Position numbers and translations under genes: made by a program. Below the pieces are notes generated by a model. The model was not told the DNA's origin. It ran no database searches and was given only the letters and a program-made list of their open reading frames with translations. From an uncultured Oscillospiraceae bacterium (GTDB lineage Bacteria; Bacillota; Clostridia; Oscillospirales; Oscillospiraceae), in NCBI GenBank assembly GCA_934569045.1, contig CAKTJX010000029.1:1-32839 (forward strand): a stretch of 32,839 nt of DNA, in the 5' to 3' direction. Positions within the stretch are counted from its first letter, which is position 1. The number at the start of each line of letters is the position of its first letter. This document shows positions 15,840 through 22,955 of this stretch, piece after piece.

Positions 15840-17345
15840 TCAGGAAATTCCGTAATAGGCATCCAAAAATTCTGTCCGCATGGCAACATATTGCCGCAGG
15901 GTTTCCAGGCTCTCCAGGCCCCCGTAGGCCTGGCCCCAGATTTCCTGATCCCGCTCCAGGCAGCCGCTGGCCGCAAGGGACCGGGACAGCGCATCCAGCA
16001 CCTGCTCCAAATGATCCTGGGAAAGTATGCCCTGCCGCAGCGCCTGCCAGCGCCGCGCGGTTTCCTCATCCAATCCTGGCTCAGTATCCCGGGCAAAATC
16101 ATACTCCATTCTGGAAATCTCCGCATGGGCGCTGGCATTCAGATTGAACCGGAAGCCCTTCACAACGCCCATAGCCTGGTCCGTATCCCAGAGGAGCAGG
16201 GAGACACGGTAACTGTCCACCTCCGGGGTCAGCAGATAAAAGAGGTTCCGGAACTGGGCGTTGTCATACAGCGCCCCAAACTGCACGAACAAATTGACAT
16301 CGATCAGATTGGGGATGTCCAGCCAGGGCACCAACTTTTGGGCGACCATATCCGACCAGATTGCGTAGGTCTGCGTCTCGTCAAAGGGGGAATACACAAT
16401 CTTGCAGGCCCTGGGCTCCATTTCGTCCTCATCACCGGAGGCCTTCAGCAAAATCTGACTGCTGTCCAGGGACAGATATTTTTTGTCCACCCGCCTTTGG
16501 AGCAGATAGACACCCCGATAGGTGCCGTTGATCAGCACCTCTACATGCGCTCCCGTGGACATTCTTTCATCCCAAGGCGTCCCATCCGCCAGCTCGTTCC
16601 ACAGCGTCATCAGATACTTTTCTTTCAGCTTGGTATCGTCCAGGCTCATGGGGTTCAGAATCCAGTCATCATCCGCCCCCATGCCCAGCAGCGCCAGATT
16701 TTTGGGGGTGCCATTTTTCTTTTTCAGGCAGAGCTTGATGGATTTCTTCGGCTGGCCCATGGTGTAATTTCCCCGGAGGTGCCACTGTAGGTTACTTTTT
16801 TTTACGCTGTAGCCCCCGGCATCGCCATCGGAGGGAGTCCAGACTCGGAGGGTTCCCTCCGCAATGTCCCCTTTTTCCGTCAGCTCCAGGCCCTCGTTCT
16901 CCTCCATGCACAGCACCGGCAGGGTGGTAAAGACCACCTGGTAGCGCATATAGGTCTTCCCACTTTCAATAATCAGCTGAAAACGGTGATTCTGTGCCAC
17001 AGCCTCCGCAAGGTTTTCAAAGGCCGCATCCCGGAGGAAGTACATCTTCTGTCCCCCGTCCCGGAGGGTCAGCTTTCCGTGCAGCGCCCAGGCGGAGGTG
17101 TCGGTGCCGATGCTCTGGGGGATGTAGAGCGTATCCTTCTTTACATCCACCGCCGCCCGCTCGTCCATAAAAAGCAGCTGGTCGCTGTAATCCCGATATG
17201 CGTAGCTTCCCGCCGGTTCCGTTTCCCGGAAGGAAAGGCCCAGGCAGGTATTGCATTCCCGCCAGGAGAAAAAAGCGATTGCCCCCGCCATCAGCAGCAG
17301 GGCGCCCGCAAACAGGCAGCGCCTGACCATTCTTTCGTTGCGCAT
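15840..17345 (-). CDS. CotH kinase family protein
   Basis: A 501-residue protein with an N-terminal membrane anchor or uncleaved signal (hydrophobic residues 10-27 after basic residues), so the body should face outward. The CotH fold is shown by WHLRGNYTMGQPKKSIKLCL near 190, MGADDDWILNPMSLDDTKLKEKY, the substrate block HVEVLINGTYRGVYLLQRRV and the later LLLWDTDQAMG, where Asp may bind metal. CotH proteins are atypical kinases; B. subtilis CotH phosphorylates coat proteins. Upstream in the same operon lie a VTC-domain gene (17 nt away) and a DUF4956 gene. That trio recurs in many bacteria and suggests a surface or polyphosphate-linked function. Confidence 0.9.
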   Translation of the reverse strand: MRNERMVRRCLFAGALLLMAGAIAFFSWRECNTCLGLSFRETEPAGSYAYRDYSDQLLFMDERAAVDVKKDTLYIPQSIGTDTSAWALHGKLTLRDGGQKMYFLRDAAFENLAEAVAQNHRFQLIIESGKTYMRYQVVFTTLPVLCMEENEGLELTEKGDIAEGTLRVWTPSDGDAGGYSVKKSNLQWHLRGNYTMGQPKKSIKLCLKKKNGTPKNLALLGMGADDDWILNPMSLDDTKLKEKYLMTLWNELADGTPWDERMSTGAHVEVLINGTYRGVYLLQRRVDKKYLSLDSSQILLKASGDEDEMEPRACKIVYSPFDETQTYAIWSDMVAQKLVPWLDIPNLIDVNLFVQFGALYDNAQFRNLFYLLTPEVDSYRVSLLLWDTDQAMGVVKGFRFNLNASAHAEISRMEYDFARDTEPGLDEETARRWQALRQGILSQDHLEQVLDALSRSLAASGCLERDQEIWGQAYGGLESLETLRQYVAMRTEFLDAYYGIS

Positions 17346-17362
17346 TGCGTTCCTTTCTCCGA

Positions 17363-18061
17363 TCAGAGCGCCAGGGGGAACTGGCCCAGAACAGCCATTC
17401 TCCCCAGATAATATTTGGAAAAAGCCACCGGCGAGAGCTTCCCAAGACCCAAAAGCTCCCGCAGCACATCCGGCAGCAGCTCGTCATACTTCACTTCCAG
17501 AATGTGCTTTCCCGCGGGCAGCACCGGCACGGTGCCGGAAAAGCTGGGCTCCAGGAATTCGGAATAGGCTCTGCTGGCGCAGATATTGCGGTCAAAGGTC
17601 ACCCGGACATTGCCCACCGGATAGACATAGGCCGTCCGCTCATAGGCAATGAGAGCCTTGGGCCGCATCAGGTCCTTCCGGGCCTGGAGCTGGAGCAGAT
17701 TCAGCGCCTTCCGATGGTCCATTTTCAGTGGAAGCGTCCCGTCCAGCAGCTGCCGCGCTTCTTCTCCGGACAGGGTGCAGGACTGTTTCTTTGTCAGACC
17801 CGCCGCTTTTTCCTTGATCTCCAGATGGAACAGGGAAAAATCCGGCCCGTAGGACCGCAGGCGGAACTTCTGGCGGAGATCAACGCCAGCCTCATTTTCA
17901 TCCATGCAGCGGTCCCAGGCATCGTCAAAATAGACGCTGCGAATTTCATAGCAGTCCCCCTGCTGGTGGGCATCCAGGGGCATGACCGCCTTCAGCCTTC
18001 CTGCCAGCACGGCCAAATCCCGATCCGTTACCAGATATTTCTTTTCAACACGGTACTCCAT
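17363..18061 (-). CDS. VTC-domain (polyphosphate polymerase-like) protein
   Basis: A 232-residue soluble triphosphate-tunnel protein of the VTC family. The N terminus YRVEKKYLV carries the basic/acidic tunnel motif. Further tunnel elements are RLRSYG, LEIKEK, AYERTAYV, VTFDRNI, LEVKYD near 199 and the terminal SKYYLGRM. In yeast Vtc4 this domain makes polyphosphate from ATP; bacterial versions next to CotH and DUF4956 have not all been tested. The start has GGAG 6 nt upstream and lies 12 nt after the DUF4956 stop. It is the middle gene of the operon. Confidence 0.9.
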   Translation of the reverse strand: MEYRVEKKYLVTDRDLAVLAGRLKAVMPLDAHQQGDCYEIRSVYFDDAWDRCMDENEAGVDLRQKFRLRSYGPDFSLFHLEIKEKAAGLTKKQSCTLSGEEARQLLDGTLPLKMDHRKALNLLQLQARKDLMRPKALIAYERTAYVYPVGNVRVTFDRNICASRAYSEFLEPSFSGTVPVLPAGKHILEVKYDELLPDVLRELLGLGKLSPVAFSKYYLGRMAVLGQFPLAL

Positions 18062-18073
18062 GGCCTGCTCCGC

Positions 18074-18748
18074 TTAAAACCGAACTTCCCCGTCATGGGT
18101 CAGAAGATTCACGGAGGAAATGCCAGCCGTGGCGGAAACCGCCTGAACCAGGCCCTGGGGGTTCTTCACCTGGAGCTCCACGATCCACTCGGTGCCCCGC
18201 TGGGTCAGGTTGCGGCTGCGGACTCTGGCCTTGGGGGCAAAAAGCTTGACCTGATCCAGGAGCGCTGCCTCCTCCGCGGTCTTATCGCCGGAGACAACCA
18301 GCAGGTAGGGCTGCCGCACATTGGGCAGCAGATCCAGAGCCAGCCACAGAACCGTCAGCGCCAGACTGATGATTACAGCCAGTTCATACAGCCCTACACC
18401 CGCAACAATGCCCATACTGATGCTCCAGAACAGGTACGTCAGGTCGGAAGAATCCTTCACGGCGTTGCGGAACCGGACGATGGACAATGCACCCACCATG
18501 CCCAGGCTGATGATCAGATTGCTCTGCATAGCCAGCATGATGCCCGCGGTAATCACCGGAAGGGAAGCCAAGGACTTATTGAAGCCCCGGTTATAAAACC
18601 CGCTCTTGCTGGTGGCACGGTAGATAAAATAAATGTACAGTCCCAGCAGCGCGGCAACGCCCAGGTGGAACACACTGGAAAAGGTTGTCAGGTTGCTGGC
18701 CGTAACCTGCTCCAGCACCTGGTTCTTAATCACGTCTTTAAAGCTCAT
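18074..18748 (-). CDS. DUF4956 membrane protein
   Basis: A 224-residue membrane protein with about four hydrophobic helices in the first 140 residues, then a soluble alpha/beta tail of ~80 residues. The conserved block GMVGALSIVRFRNAVKDSSD, followed by LTYLFWSISMGI, is the DUF4956 hallmark. It is the first gene of the VTC-CotH operon, with a consensus promoter upstream. It may anchor the soluble VTC protein or move a substrate across the membrane; this is inference from the recurring neighbourhood. Confidence 0.9.
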   Translation of the reverse strand: MSFKDVIKNQVLEQVTASNLTTFSSVFHLGVAALLGLYIYFIYRATSKSGFYNRGFNKSLASLPVITAGIMLAMQSNLIISLGMVGALSIVRFRNAVKDSSDLTYLFWSISMGIVAGVGLYELAVIISLALTVLWLALDLLPNVRQPYLLVVSGDKTAEEAALLDQVKLFAPKARVRSRNLTQRGTEWIVELQVKNPQGLVQAVSATAGISSVNLLTHDGEVRF

Positions 18749-18810
18749 TTTGTTCTCCTTTACCCTTCGGCCCTTCCGAATAATGCGCCGGATAGGCCTG
18801 CTCTTCCTAG

Positions 18811-18839
18811 ATTATAGCCGGGAAACAATGCCCCGTCAA
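18811..18839 (-). promoter_or_regulatory. Sigma-A promoter for DUF4956-VTC-CotH operon
   Basis: On the minus strand, TTGACG (18834-18839), a 17-nt spacer and TATAAT (18811-18816). It lies back to back with the plus-strand promoter at 18888-18916. Confidence 0.88.
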
Positions 18840-18887
18840 GTTTTTTGGGGAACCCCGTCAAAAAATGTGTCATTTTCAAAAAAGCAC

Positions 18888-18916
18888 TTGTTTTCTATTC
18901 TAACATCTTTTATACT
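18888..18916 (+). promoter_or_regulatory. Sigma-A promoter for membrane protein / lipoprotein pair
   Basis: TTGTTT (18888-18893), a 17-nt spacer and TATACT (18911-18916), about 40 nt before the start codon. It is divergent from the DUF4956 promoter, with about 50 bp between the -35 boxes. Confidence 0.65.
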
Positions 18917-18961
18917 GGAAGAAGAATCCATTCTAATTATTTTCTTTGCAGGAGGTGTTCC

Positions 18962-20302
18962 ATGAAAAAGTTTTTTCTTGGGCTGAGCGCTGCCACGGTA
19001 CTGTACGGGGTCTACTGTCTGGCGGCCGATCTGCGCAGCGGGGCATTCAATGATGACACCATCACCTTTCTGGTGTTCCTGGCACTGGGTGCGGGGCTTC
19101 TCCTGTTTCTCTCCTGGCTGTTTGACGGGAAGCCGGTGGCCCAGGCTGTGCAGCAGACAAAGGCCGTCGTGAAGCAGGCGGAGGAAAAGGCGGATGCCTA
19201 CGCCAGCTACTCCCCCGCCATCAAGCGGCGGATCTGGAAGTTCCGGCTGCTGGGCATTGGGCTGATTGCGCTGTCCGTCTGGATCTGTATTGCCGGGAAA
19301 TGGCGGGAGGTTCCGGTATCCATTGCCACGGTGGTGCTGATTGTGGGCATCGCCATGTTCAACTTTGGCTCCCCCGCGGATTACAATGCCATGGTGGACG
19401 GCGGCGCCATGATCGCTATGGACATTCCCCGGGAAATTGAGGCGTTTTATGAGGTCTTTAAGAATCTCCCTACGCCCCTTGGCTCCGGATGGCTTGGAAA
19501 ATTTTCCGCCAGCCCCCGCACCAGCCTGATTTTTGGGCCGGATAACCGGGGGCAATTCCTCTATTTTTATCTGTCCAGGGATGGGCTTGTGGGATATGTG
19601 GGCTATTCTATGATGGATGCCGCCATTTCGGAGCGGCTCACGGAGCCCCTGTATCCGCCCCAGGAGGTGCTTGGGGAGAGCCTTGCGGAGCACCTGTGCT
19701 ACCATTCCGATGTCTTTCTCATGCGAGAGTGGCTCCAGACCAGCTTAGAGCATTTTGTCAAACACGGCGCTCCCCTGCCCTTCCGGGGGCTGCGCCCATC
19801 GCAAATCTATACCTTCAGCGAGGACTTCAAGCTCACGGGGCAGCATTTCACAGTGTCGGATGCCAATGGGAACGTCTGCTACACCGTAGACGGCACCGTG
19901 CCGCTGGTCACGCTGCGGGTTCTGGATAATCAGGAACACGAGGTTTTTGTGATGACCAAGCAGCTGAACCACGCCCTGCCGACCTACCAATTCTACCAGG
20001 ACGGCGCGCCCTACGGCACCCTTGAAAAGCAGCTGGATCTGGTCCGTGACCGATTCACCATGGAGGTATCGGAGGGCACACTGGAGCTGCGGGAGTACAA
20101 CGGAACCATCGGGCACAATTACAAGGTCACCCTGAACGGGCAGATTCTAGGTGCCATAATGGACAATCTGGATCTGACCCCGGAGAACATCATCTTTGAC
20201 AACGCCTATCTCATCGTCTACGAGCCTGCCCGACTGCCGCTGCTGATCGCCATGGCGGTAATGGCCGCCCGGGAGCTGGCACGGGACCGGGCAACAACAT
20301 AA
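18962..20302 (+). CDS. Membrane protein with C-terminal tubby/LURP-one-like domain
   Basis: A 446-residue protein. Residues 1-135 contain about four hydrophobic helices in two hairpins joined by a charged coiled region (QQTKAVVKQAEEKADAY). A soluble middle region (~140-275) is of unknown family. From about 280 to 420 the pattern DFKLTGQHFTVSDANGNVCY, then VDGTVPLVTLRVLD and YKVTLNGQILGAI is that of tubby-C-like/LURP-one-related beta barrels. The C terminus ends in a hydrophobic helix, the usual end of that fold. The ATG has AGGAGG 6 nt upstream; the frame is open farther back but only over the promoter. The lipoprotein gene follows after 12 nt. Confidence 0.72.
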   Translation: MKKFFLGLSAATVLYGVYCLAADLRSGAFNDDTITFLVFLALGAGLLLFLSWLFDGKPVAQAVQQTKAVVKQAEEKADAYASYSPAIKRRIWKFRLLGIGLIALSVWICIAGKWREVPVSIATVVLIVGIAMFNFGSPADYNAMVDGGAMIAMDIPREIEAFYEVFKNLPTPLGSGWLGKFSASPRTSLIFGPDNRGQFLYFYLSRDGLVGYVGYSMMDAAISERLTEPLYPPQEVLGESLAEHLCYHSDVFLMREWLQTSLEHFVKHGAPLPFRGLRPSQIYTFSEDFKLTGQHFTVSDANGNVCYTVDGTVPLVTLRVLDNQEHEVFVMTKQLNHALPTYQFYQDGAPYGTLEKQLDLVRDRFTMEVSEGTLELREYNGTIGHNYKVTLNGQILGAIMDNLDLTPENIIFDNAYLIVYEPARLPLLIAMAVMAARELARDRATT

Positions 20303-20314
20303 GGAGGAACCGCT

Positions 20315-20947
20315 ATGAAAAAATGGATTGCCTTGCTTCTGGCGCTAGCACTGTCCGCGGTCCTGCTGGGCTGCGAGGAGGCCGAAAGCTTTGCGGGCCC
20401 GGAGGATGCCATGGCTGCCCTGAACGGCCAGGGAACCCTCACCATGCATGGGGATTTTGAGTCCATCAATCAGAGCAGCGATCTCTATGTGGGCGGCATC
20501 AGTGCTGCCCACATGGAGGAGTCCGGCCTTTTCAACATAAAATGGGCCGTCACCATCAAGGGGCAGGACTGGTTTTACGTCAAGTATGTAACAGGTGAAC
20601 CCGTGAACAACCAGGAGGGTATCAACTCCGGTGTCACCCTGGGATTCTACGATTCCAACGATACCTGCCTGGGCTATGCCCAGGAGCAGATCGTAGGAGA
20701 CTATGGCTATCTGTGGATCATGCTGAATCCGGACTTCTCCCCCACCGGCCTGTGGGCCACGGAAAAGGGCGACGCGCTCTATGACGAGGCGGACAATCTG
20801 CTGGCCACTGGAAAGACAAATTTCAGCTATTCCAGCAACCTGTGCGACTTCACCATCGACTGCGTAGGCGGCCAGGACGTGCCGGTGTTCGCGAAGTTCG
20901 CCATGTACATGGAGCTCTACAGTCAGGCAAAGACCCTGCACGGATAA
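20315..20947 (+). CDS. Predicted lipoprotein of unknown function
   Basis: A 210-residue exported lipoprotein. The signal is MKKW plus a hydrophobic core, and the lipobox LLGC puts the lipidated Cys at residue 20. The mature part is acidic, beta-rich and carries few recognisable motifs; two Cys residues near the C terminus (NLCDF and IDCVG) could form a disulfide. The ATG is preceded by AAGGAGG at normal spacing and lies 12 nt after the tubby-like gene, so the two are co-transcribed. A terminator follows. I do not recognise a family. Confidence 0.8.
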   Translation: MKKWIALLLALALSAVLLGCEEAESFAGPEDAMAALNGQGTLTMHGDFESINQSSDLYVGGISAAHMEESGLFNIKWAVTIKGQDWFYVKYVTGEPVNNQEGINSGVTLGFYDSNDTCLGYAQEQIVGDYGYLWIMLNPDFSPTGLWATEKGDALYDEADNLLATGKTNFSYSSNLCDFTIDCVGGQDVPVFAKFAMYMELYSQAKTLHG

Positions 20948-20954
20948 AAAATGC

Positions 20955-20994
20955 CGGCGGCACGGAGACTGCGTTCCCTGTGCCGCCGACTTTT
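20955..20994 (+). terminator. Terminator after lipoprotein gene
   Basis: A 9-bp GC-rich stem (20955-20963 with 20980-20988), extended by a G-U and a G-C pair, is followed by AC and TTTT (20991-20994). It closes the plus-strand pair. Confidence 0.8.
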
Positions 20995-21007
20995 GATTCA
21001 GCGTATA

Positions 21008-21058
21008 AAAAGGGACCATCCAACGATGATCCCTTTTCTTTGGTCCGAGTGACTGGAT
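21008..21058 (-). pseudogene. Displaced tRNA-Pro(GGG) 3' end with its terminator
   Basis: Bases 21041-21058 match exactly the last 18 nt of tRNA-Pro(GGG), including the encoded CCA, in the same orientation. The adjoining terminator hairpin (21008-21037) continues the match. The whole 51-nt block is identical to 8922-8972 except for two loop bases. The match stops inside the T loop. This is the arrangement left when an element integrates at a tRNA 3' end, or when a tandem copy decays. Confidence 0.85.
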
Positions 21059-21074
21059 CGAGAGCACTAAGGAG

Positions 21075-21121
21075 GCATCGCCGTCCAGCCGGCGATGCGC
21101 GGCATACCACCGGCATGCCGC
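21075..21121. repeat. Two tandem GC-rich hairpins between tRNA fragment and intact tRNA
   Basis: One hairpin has a perfect 9-bp stem (21075-21083 with 21090-21098). It is followed at once by a 7-bp stem (21099-21105 with 21115-21121). No T-runs follow. Both lie within the short segment enclosed by the tRNA 3'-end direct repeats. Confidence 0.6.
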
Positions 21122-21130
21122 ATTGAAATG

Positions 21131-21153
21131 GGTTTGAATTCAGTCCGGACCAA
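21131..21153 (+). other. Degenerate tRNA 3'-end-like sequence, opposite orientation
   Basis: GGTTTGAATTCAGTCCGGACCA aligns with the T-arm-to-CCA end of tRNA-Pro (GGTTCGAATCCAGT...CGGACCA), with two substitutions and a small deletion, on the strand opposite to the intact gene. It could be a decayed tRNA end or a coincidence caused by the adjoining terminator palindrome. Confidence 0.4.
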
Positions 21154-21195
21154 CAAAAAGAGGCCATCTAACGATGACCTCTTTTTGTTGGTCCG
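21146..21195 (-). terminator. Long terminator palindrome overlapping tRNA-Pro(GGG) copy 2
   Basis: An 18-bp inverted repeat (21146-21163 with 21178-21195) runs from the intergenic side into the last bases of the tRNA. On the minus strand the inner arm is followed by T-rich sequence. The stem differs from that of copy 1, although the loop core CCATC..ACGATGA is shared. Confidence 0.75.
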
Positions 21196-21265
21196 AGTGA
21201 CTGGATTCGAACCAGCGGCCTCTTGAACCCCATTCAAGCGCGATACCAAACTTCGCCACACCCGG
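21189..21265 (-). tRNA. tRNA-Pro (anticodon GGG), copy 2
   Basis: A 77-nt tRNA identical in every base to 8955-9031: acceptor CCGGGTG/CACTCGG, loop ATGGGGT with anticodon GGG, encoded CCA. The first bases of the 5' leader are also shared (ATATT-ACTTGCTGT), so the two loci arose by duplication. Confidence 0.96.
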
Positions 21266-21297
21266 ATATTCACTTGCTGTTCCCTGACAGCTCAGAT

Positions 21298-21326
21298 ATA
21301 TTAGCATGGAAATGCGGGATTGTCAA
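21298..21326 (-). promoter_or_regulatory. Sigma-A promoter for tRNA-Pro(GGG) copy 2
   Basis: On the minus strand, TTGACA (21321-21326), a 17-nt spacer and TAATAT (21298-21303), with TG one base before the -10 box. Confidence 0.87.
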
Positions 21327-21354
21327 GCCCCAATTTTCATTTTTCGGCATTCTT

Positions 21355-21381
21355 CTCCGGGCGGCGCGCGGCCGCCCGGAG
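21355..21381 (-). terminator. GC hairpin after GH13 gene
   Basis: A perfect 11-bp stem (21355-21365 with 21371-21381) with a 5-nt loop lies just past the GH13 stop. No T-run follows on the minus strand, so termination may be partial and let transcripts continue toward the tRNA. Confidence 0.55.
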
Positions 21382-21386
21382 TGGAT

Positions 21387-22952
21387 TCAGCGAAAGCTTC
21401 TGACCCAGTTCAGGAGGGAATCCCGGTAGACGTTTTCCGCCACGTCCCGGTACATCCGGTCCGTCACCGGGCCGTTGGCGGCCAGCTTGGCAAGGATGGC
21501 CTGCTGGAGCTCCTCCACGGTCATTTCCTCGTAGGGCTTCCGGGCCTCCATTTGCTCCAGTCTGGAAGTCTGCGGCTCCTGAACGGGTTCCGGCGGTTCA
21601 AAGGAAATCTCCGGCATTTCGGGAACCGCGCAGGGGCAGTCCGCCGGAATCCAGAGCTCACCCCCGAAGGGCGGCAGCTCGATCTGGAGGTTCCCATTTT
21701 GGGCAACTACCTGTTTCCCGGTCAGCCCGCCCCGGTACGCCCCCTGGGGCAGACCGGATACATACAGGGTCTGGGGTGTGTTTGCGTTATTCACCGTCAC
21801 CAGCACTGTCTGTCCCTGCCGTGTGCGGGTAAAGGCGTAGGTTGTGTTCGTCAGCACTTTTTCCTGATAGTCCCCGTAGGACAGCGCCGGTAGCCCTCGG
21901 CGGAGCGCCCCCAGGGCCCCGATCAGCTGGGCTCTCTCATTTCCCGCGAAGTCTTCCAGACGCAGCTCTGGGCGCAAATTCTCATCGGAGAAGCGCTGCT
22001 TTTTCCCTTCGATTCCGAATTCCGAGCCATAGTAAACGGAAGGAATCCCCGGCAGGGTATACAGCAACACATGGGTGGGCAGGAATGCCGCCTTGGCGCT
22101 GAGCTTGGAGGCGATCCGCGCCACGTCATGGTTGTCCACAAAGTTATAAAGCCGCCACTCTGGCCTGGTTTCCCGGACGGTGTGGGCGATCTCAAAGTAG
22201 TTATGGTCGTTGTGGCCGGAATAGAGCGCCTTGTGCAGGCGGTAGTTTGTAACGCTGTGCAGCATTCCAGGGGCCAGCCAGCGGCCATAATCCCCATGGA
22301 TCACCTCGCCCATGAGCCAGAAATCTTTTTTTAGCCCCTCCGTCAAAGCGCGCAGGGCCCGCATAAAGTCAAAGTCCAGCACGTCCGCCGCATCCAGCCG
22401 GATGCCATCGATACCGAATTCGGAAATCCAGAAGCGCACCGTATCCAGTAGATACTGCCGCACCTGGGGATTGCCCTGATTCAGCTTCACCAGGAGATCG
22501 TAGCTGCCCCAGTTTTCATAGGAAAAGCCATCGTGATAGCTGTTGTCTCCGGAAAAATCCACGCGGCAGTACCAGTCCCGGTATGCCGATACCTCCCGAA
22601 ACCGCAGGAGATCCTGGAACGCGAAGAAGTCCCGCCCGGTGTGGTTGAAAACGCCATCCAGCACCACCCGGATTCCCTGGTCGTGGCAATAGACCACAAA
22701 ATCCTTCAAATCCTCGTTGGTTCCCAGGCGACTGTCCAGCTTCCGGTAGTCCGTGGTCTCGTAGCCGTGGCCCACGGACTCAAACAGCGGGCCGATATAG
22801 AGCGCGTTGAACCCCAGTTCCCGGATGTGATCCACCCAGGGAAGGAGCTTTCGCAATCGGGGTACCGGGGCATCATAGGCATTGTGCTTGGGCGCCCCGG
22901 TAAGGCCCAGCGGGTAGATATGATAAAAGATTGCTTCGTCAAACCAAGCCAT
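21387..22952 (-). CDS. GH13 alpha-amylase-family glycoside hydrolase
   Basis: A 521-residue enzyme acting on alpha-glucans or malto-oligosaccharides. The four GH13 regions are intact: DGVFNHTG (99-106), GIRLDAADV (183-191, nucleophile Asp187), GEVIHG (acid/base Glu216) and FVDNHDVAR (271-279, Asp276). No signal peptide is present, so it is cytoplasmic, as for maltodextrin-metabolising members. After the beta domain (ending near 445) comes a Pro/Glu-rich linker and a helical tail of about 50 residues that is not part of the usual fold. ATG has GGAGG 8 nt upstream and lies 3 nt after the GNAT stop, as the last gene of a four-gene operon. Exact specificity is not readable. Confidence 0.92.
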   Translation of the reverse strand: MAWFDEAIFYHIYPLGLTGAPKHNAYDAPVPRLRKLLPWVDHIRELGFNALYIGPLFESVGHGYETTDYRKLDSRLGTNEDLKDFVVYCHDQGIRVVLDGVFNHTGRDFFAFQDLLRFREVSAYRDWYCRVDFSGDNSYHDGFSYENWGSYDLLVKLNQGNPQVRQYLLDTVRFWISEFGIDGIRLDAADVLDFDFMRALRALTEGLKKDFWLMGEVIHGDYGRWLAPGMLHSVTNYRLHKALYSGHNDHNYFEIAHTVRETRPEWRLYNFVDNHDVARIASKLSAKAAFLPTHVLLYTLPGIPSVYYGSEFGIEGKKQRFSDENLRPELRLEDFAGNERAQLIGALGALRRGLPALSYGDYQEKVLTNTTYAFTRTRQGQTVLVTVNNANTPQTLYVSGLPQGAYRGGLTGKQVVAQNGNLQIELPPFGGELWIPADCPCAVPEMPEISFEPPEPVQEPQTSRLEQMEARKPYEEMTVEELQQAILAKLAANGPVTDRMYRDVAENVYRDSLLNWVRSFR

Positions 22953-22955
22953 GTT

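Noticed and set aside
13970..16138. 722-codon minus-strand open frame across adenine deaminase
   Set aside because: The opposite strand carries a complete Ade protein with all metal-site motifs; the mirror frame has none.
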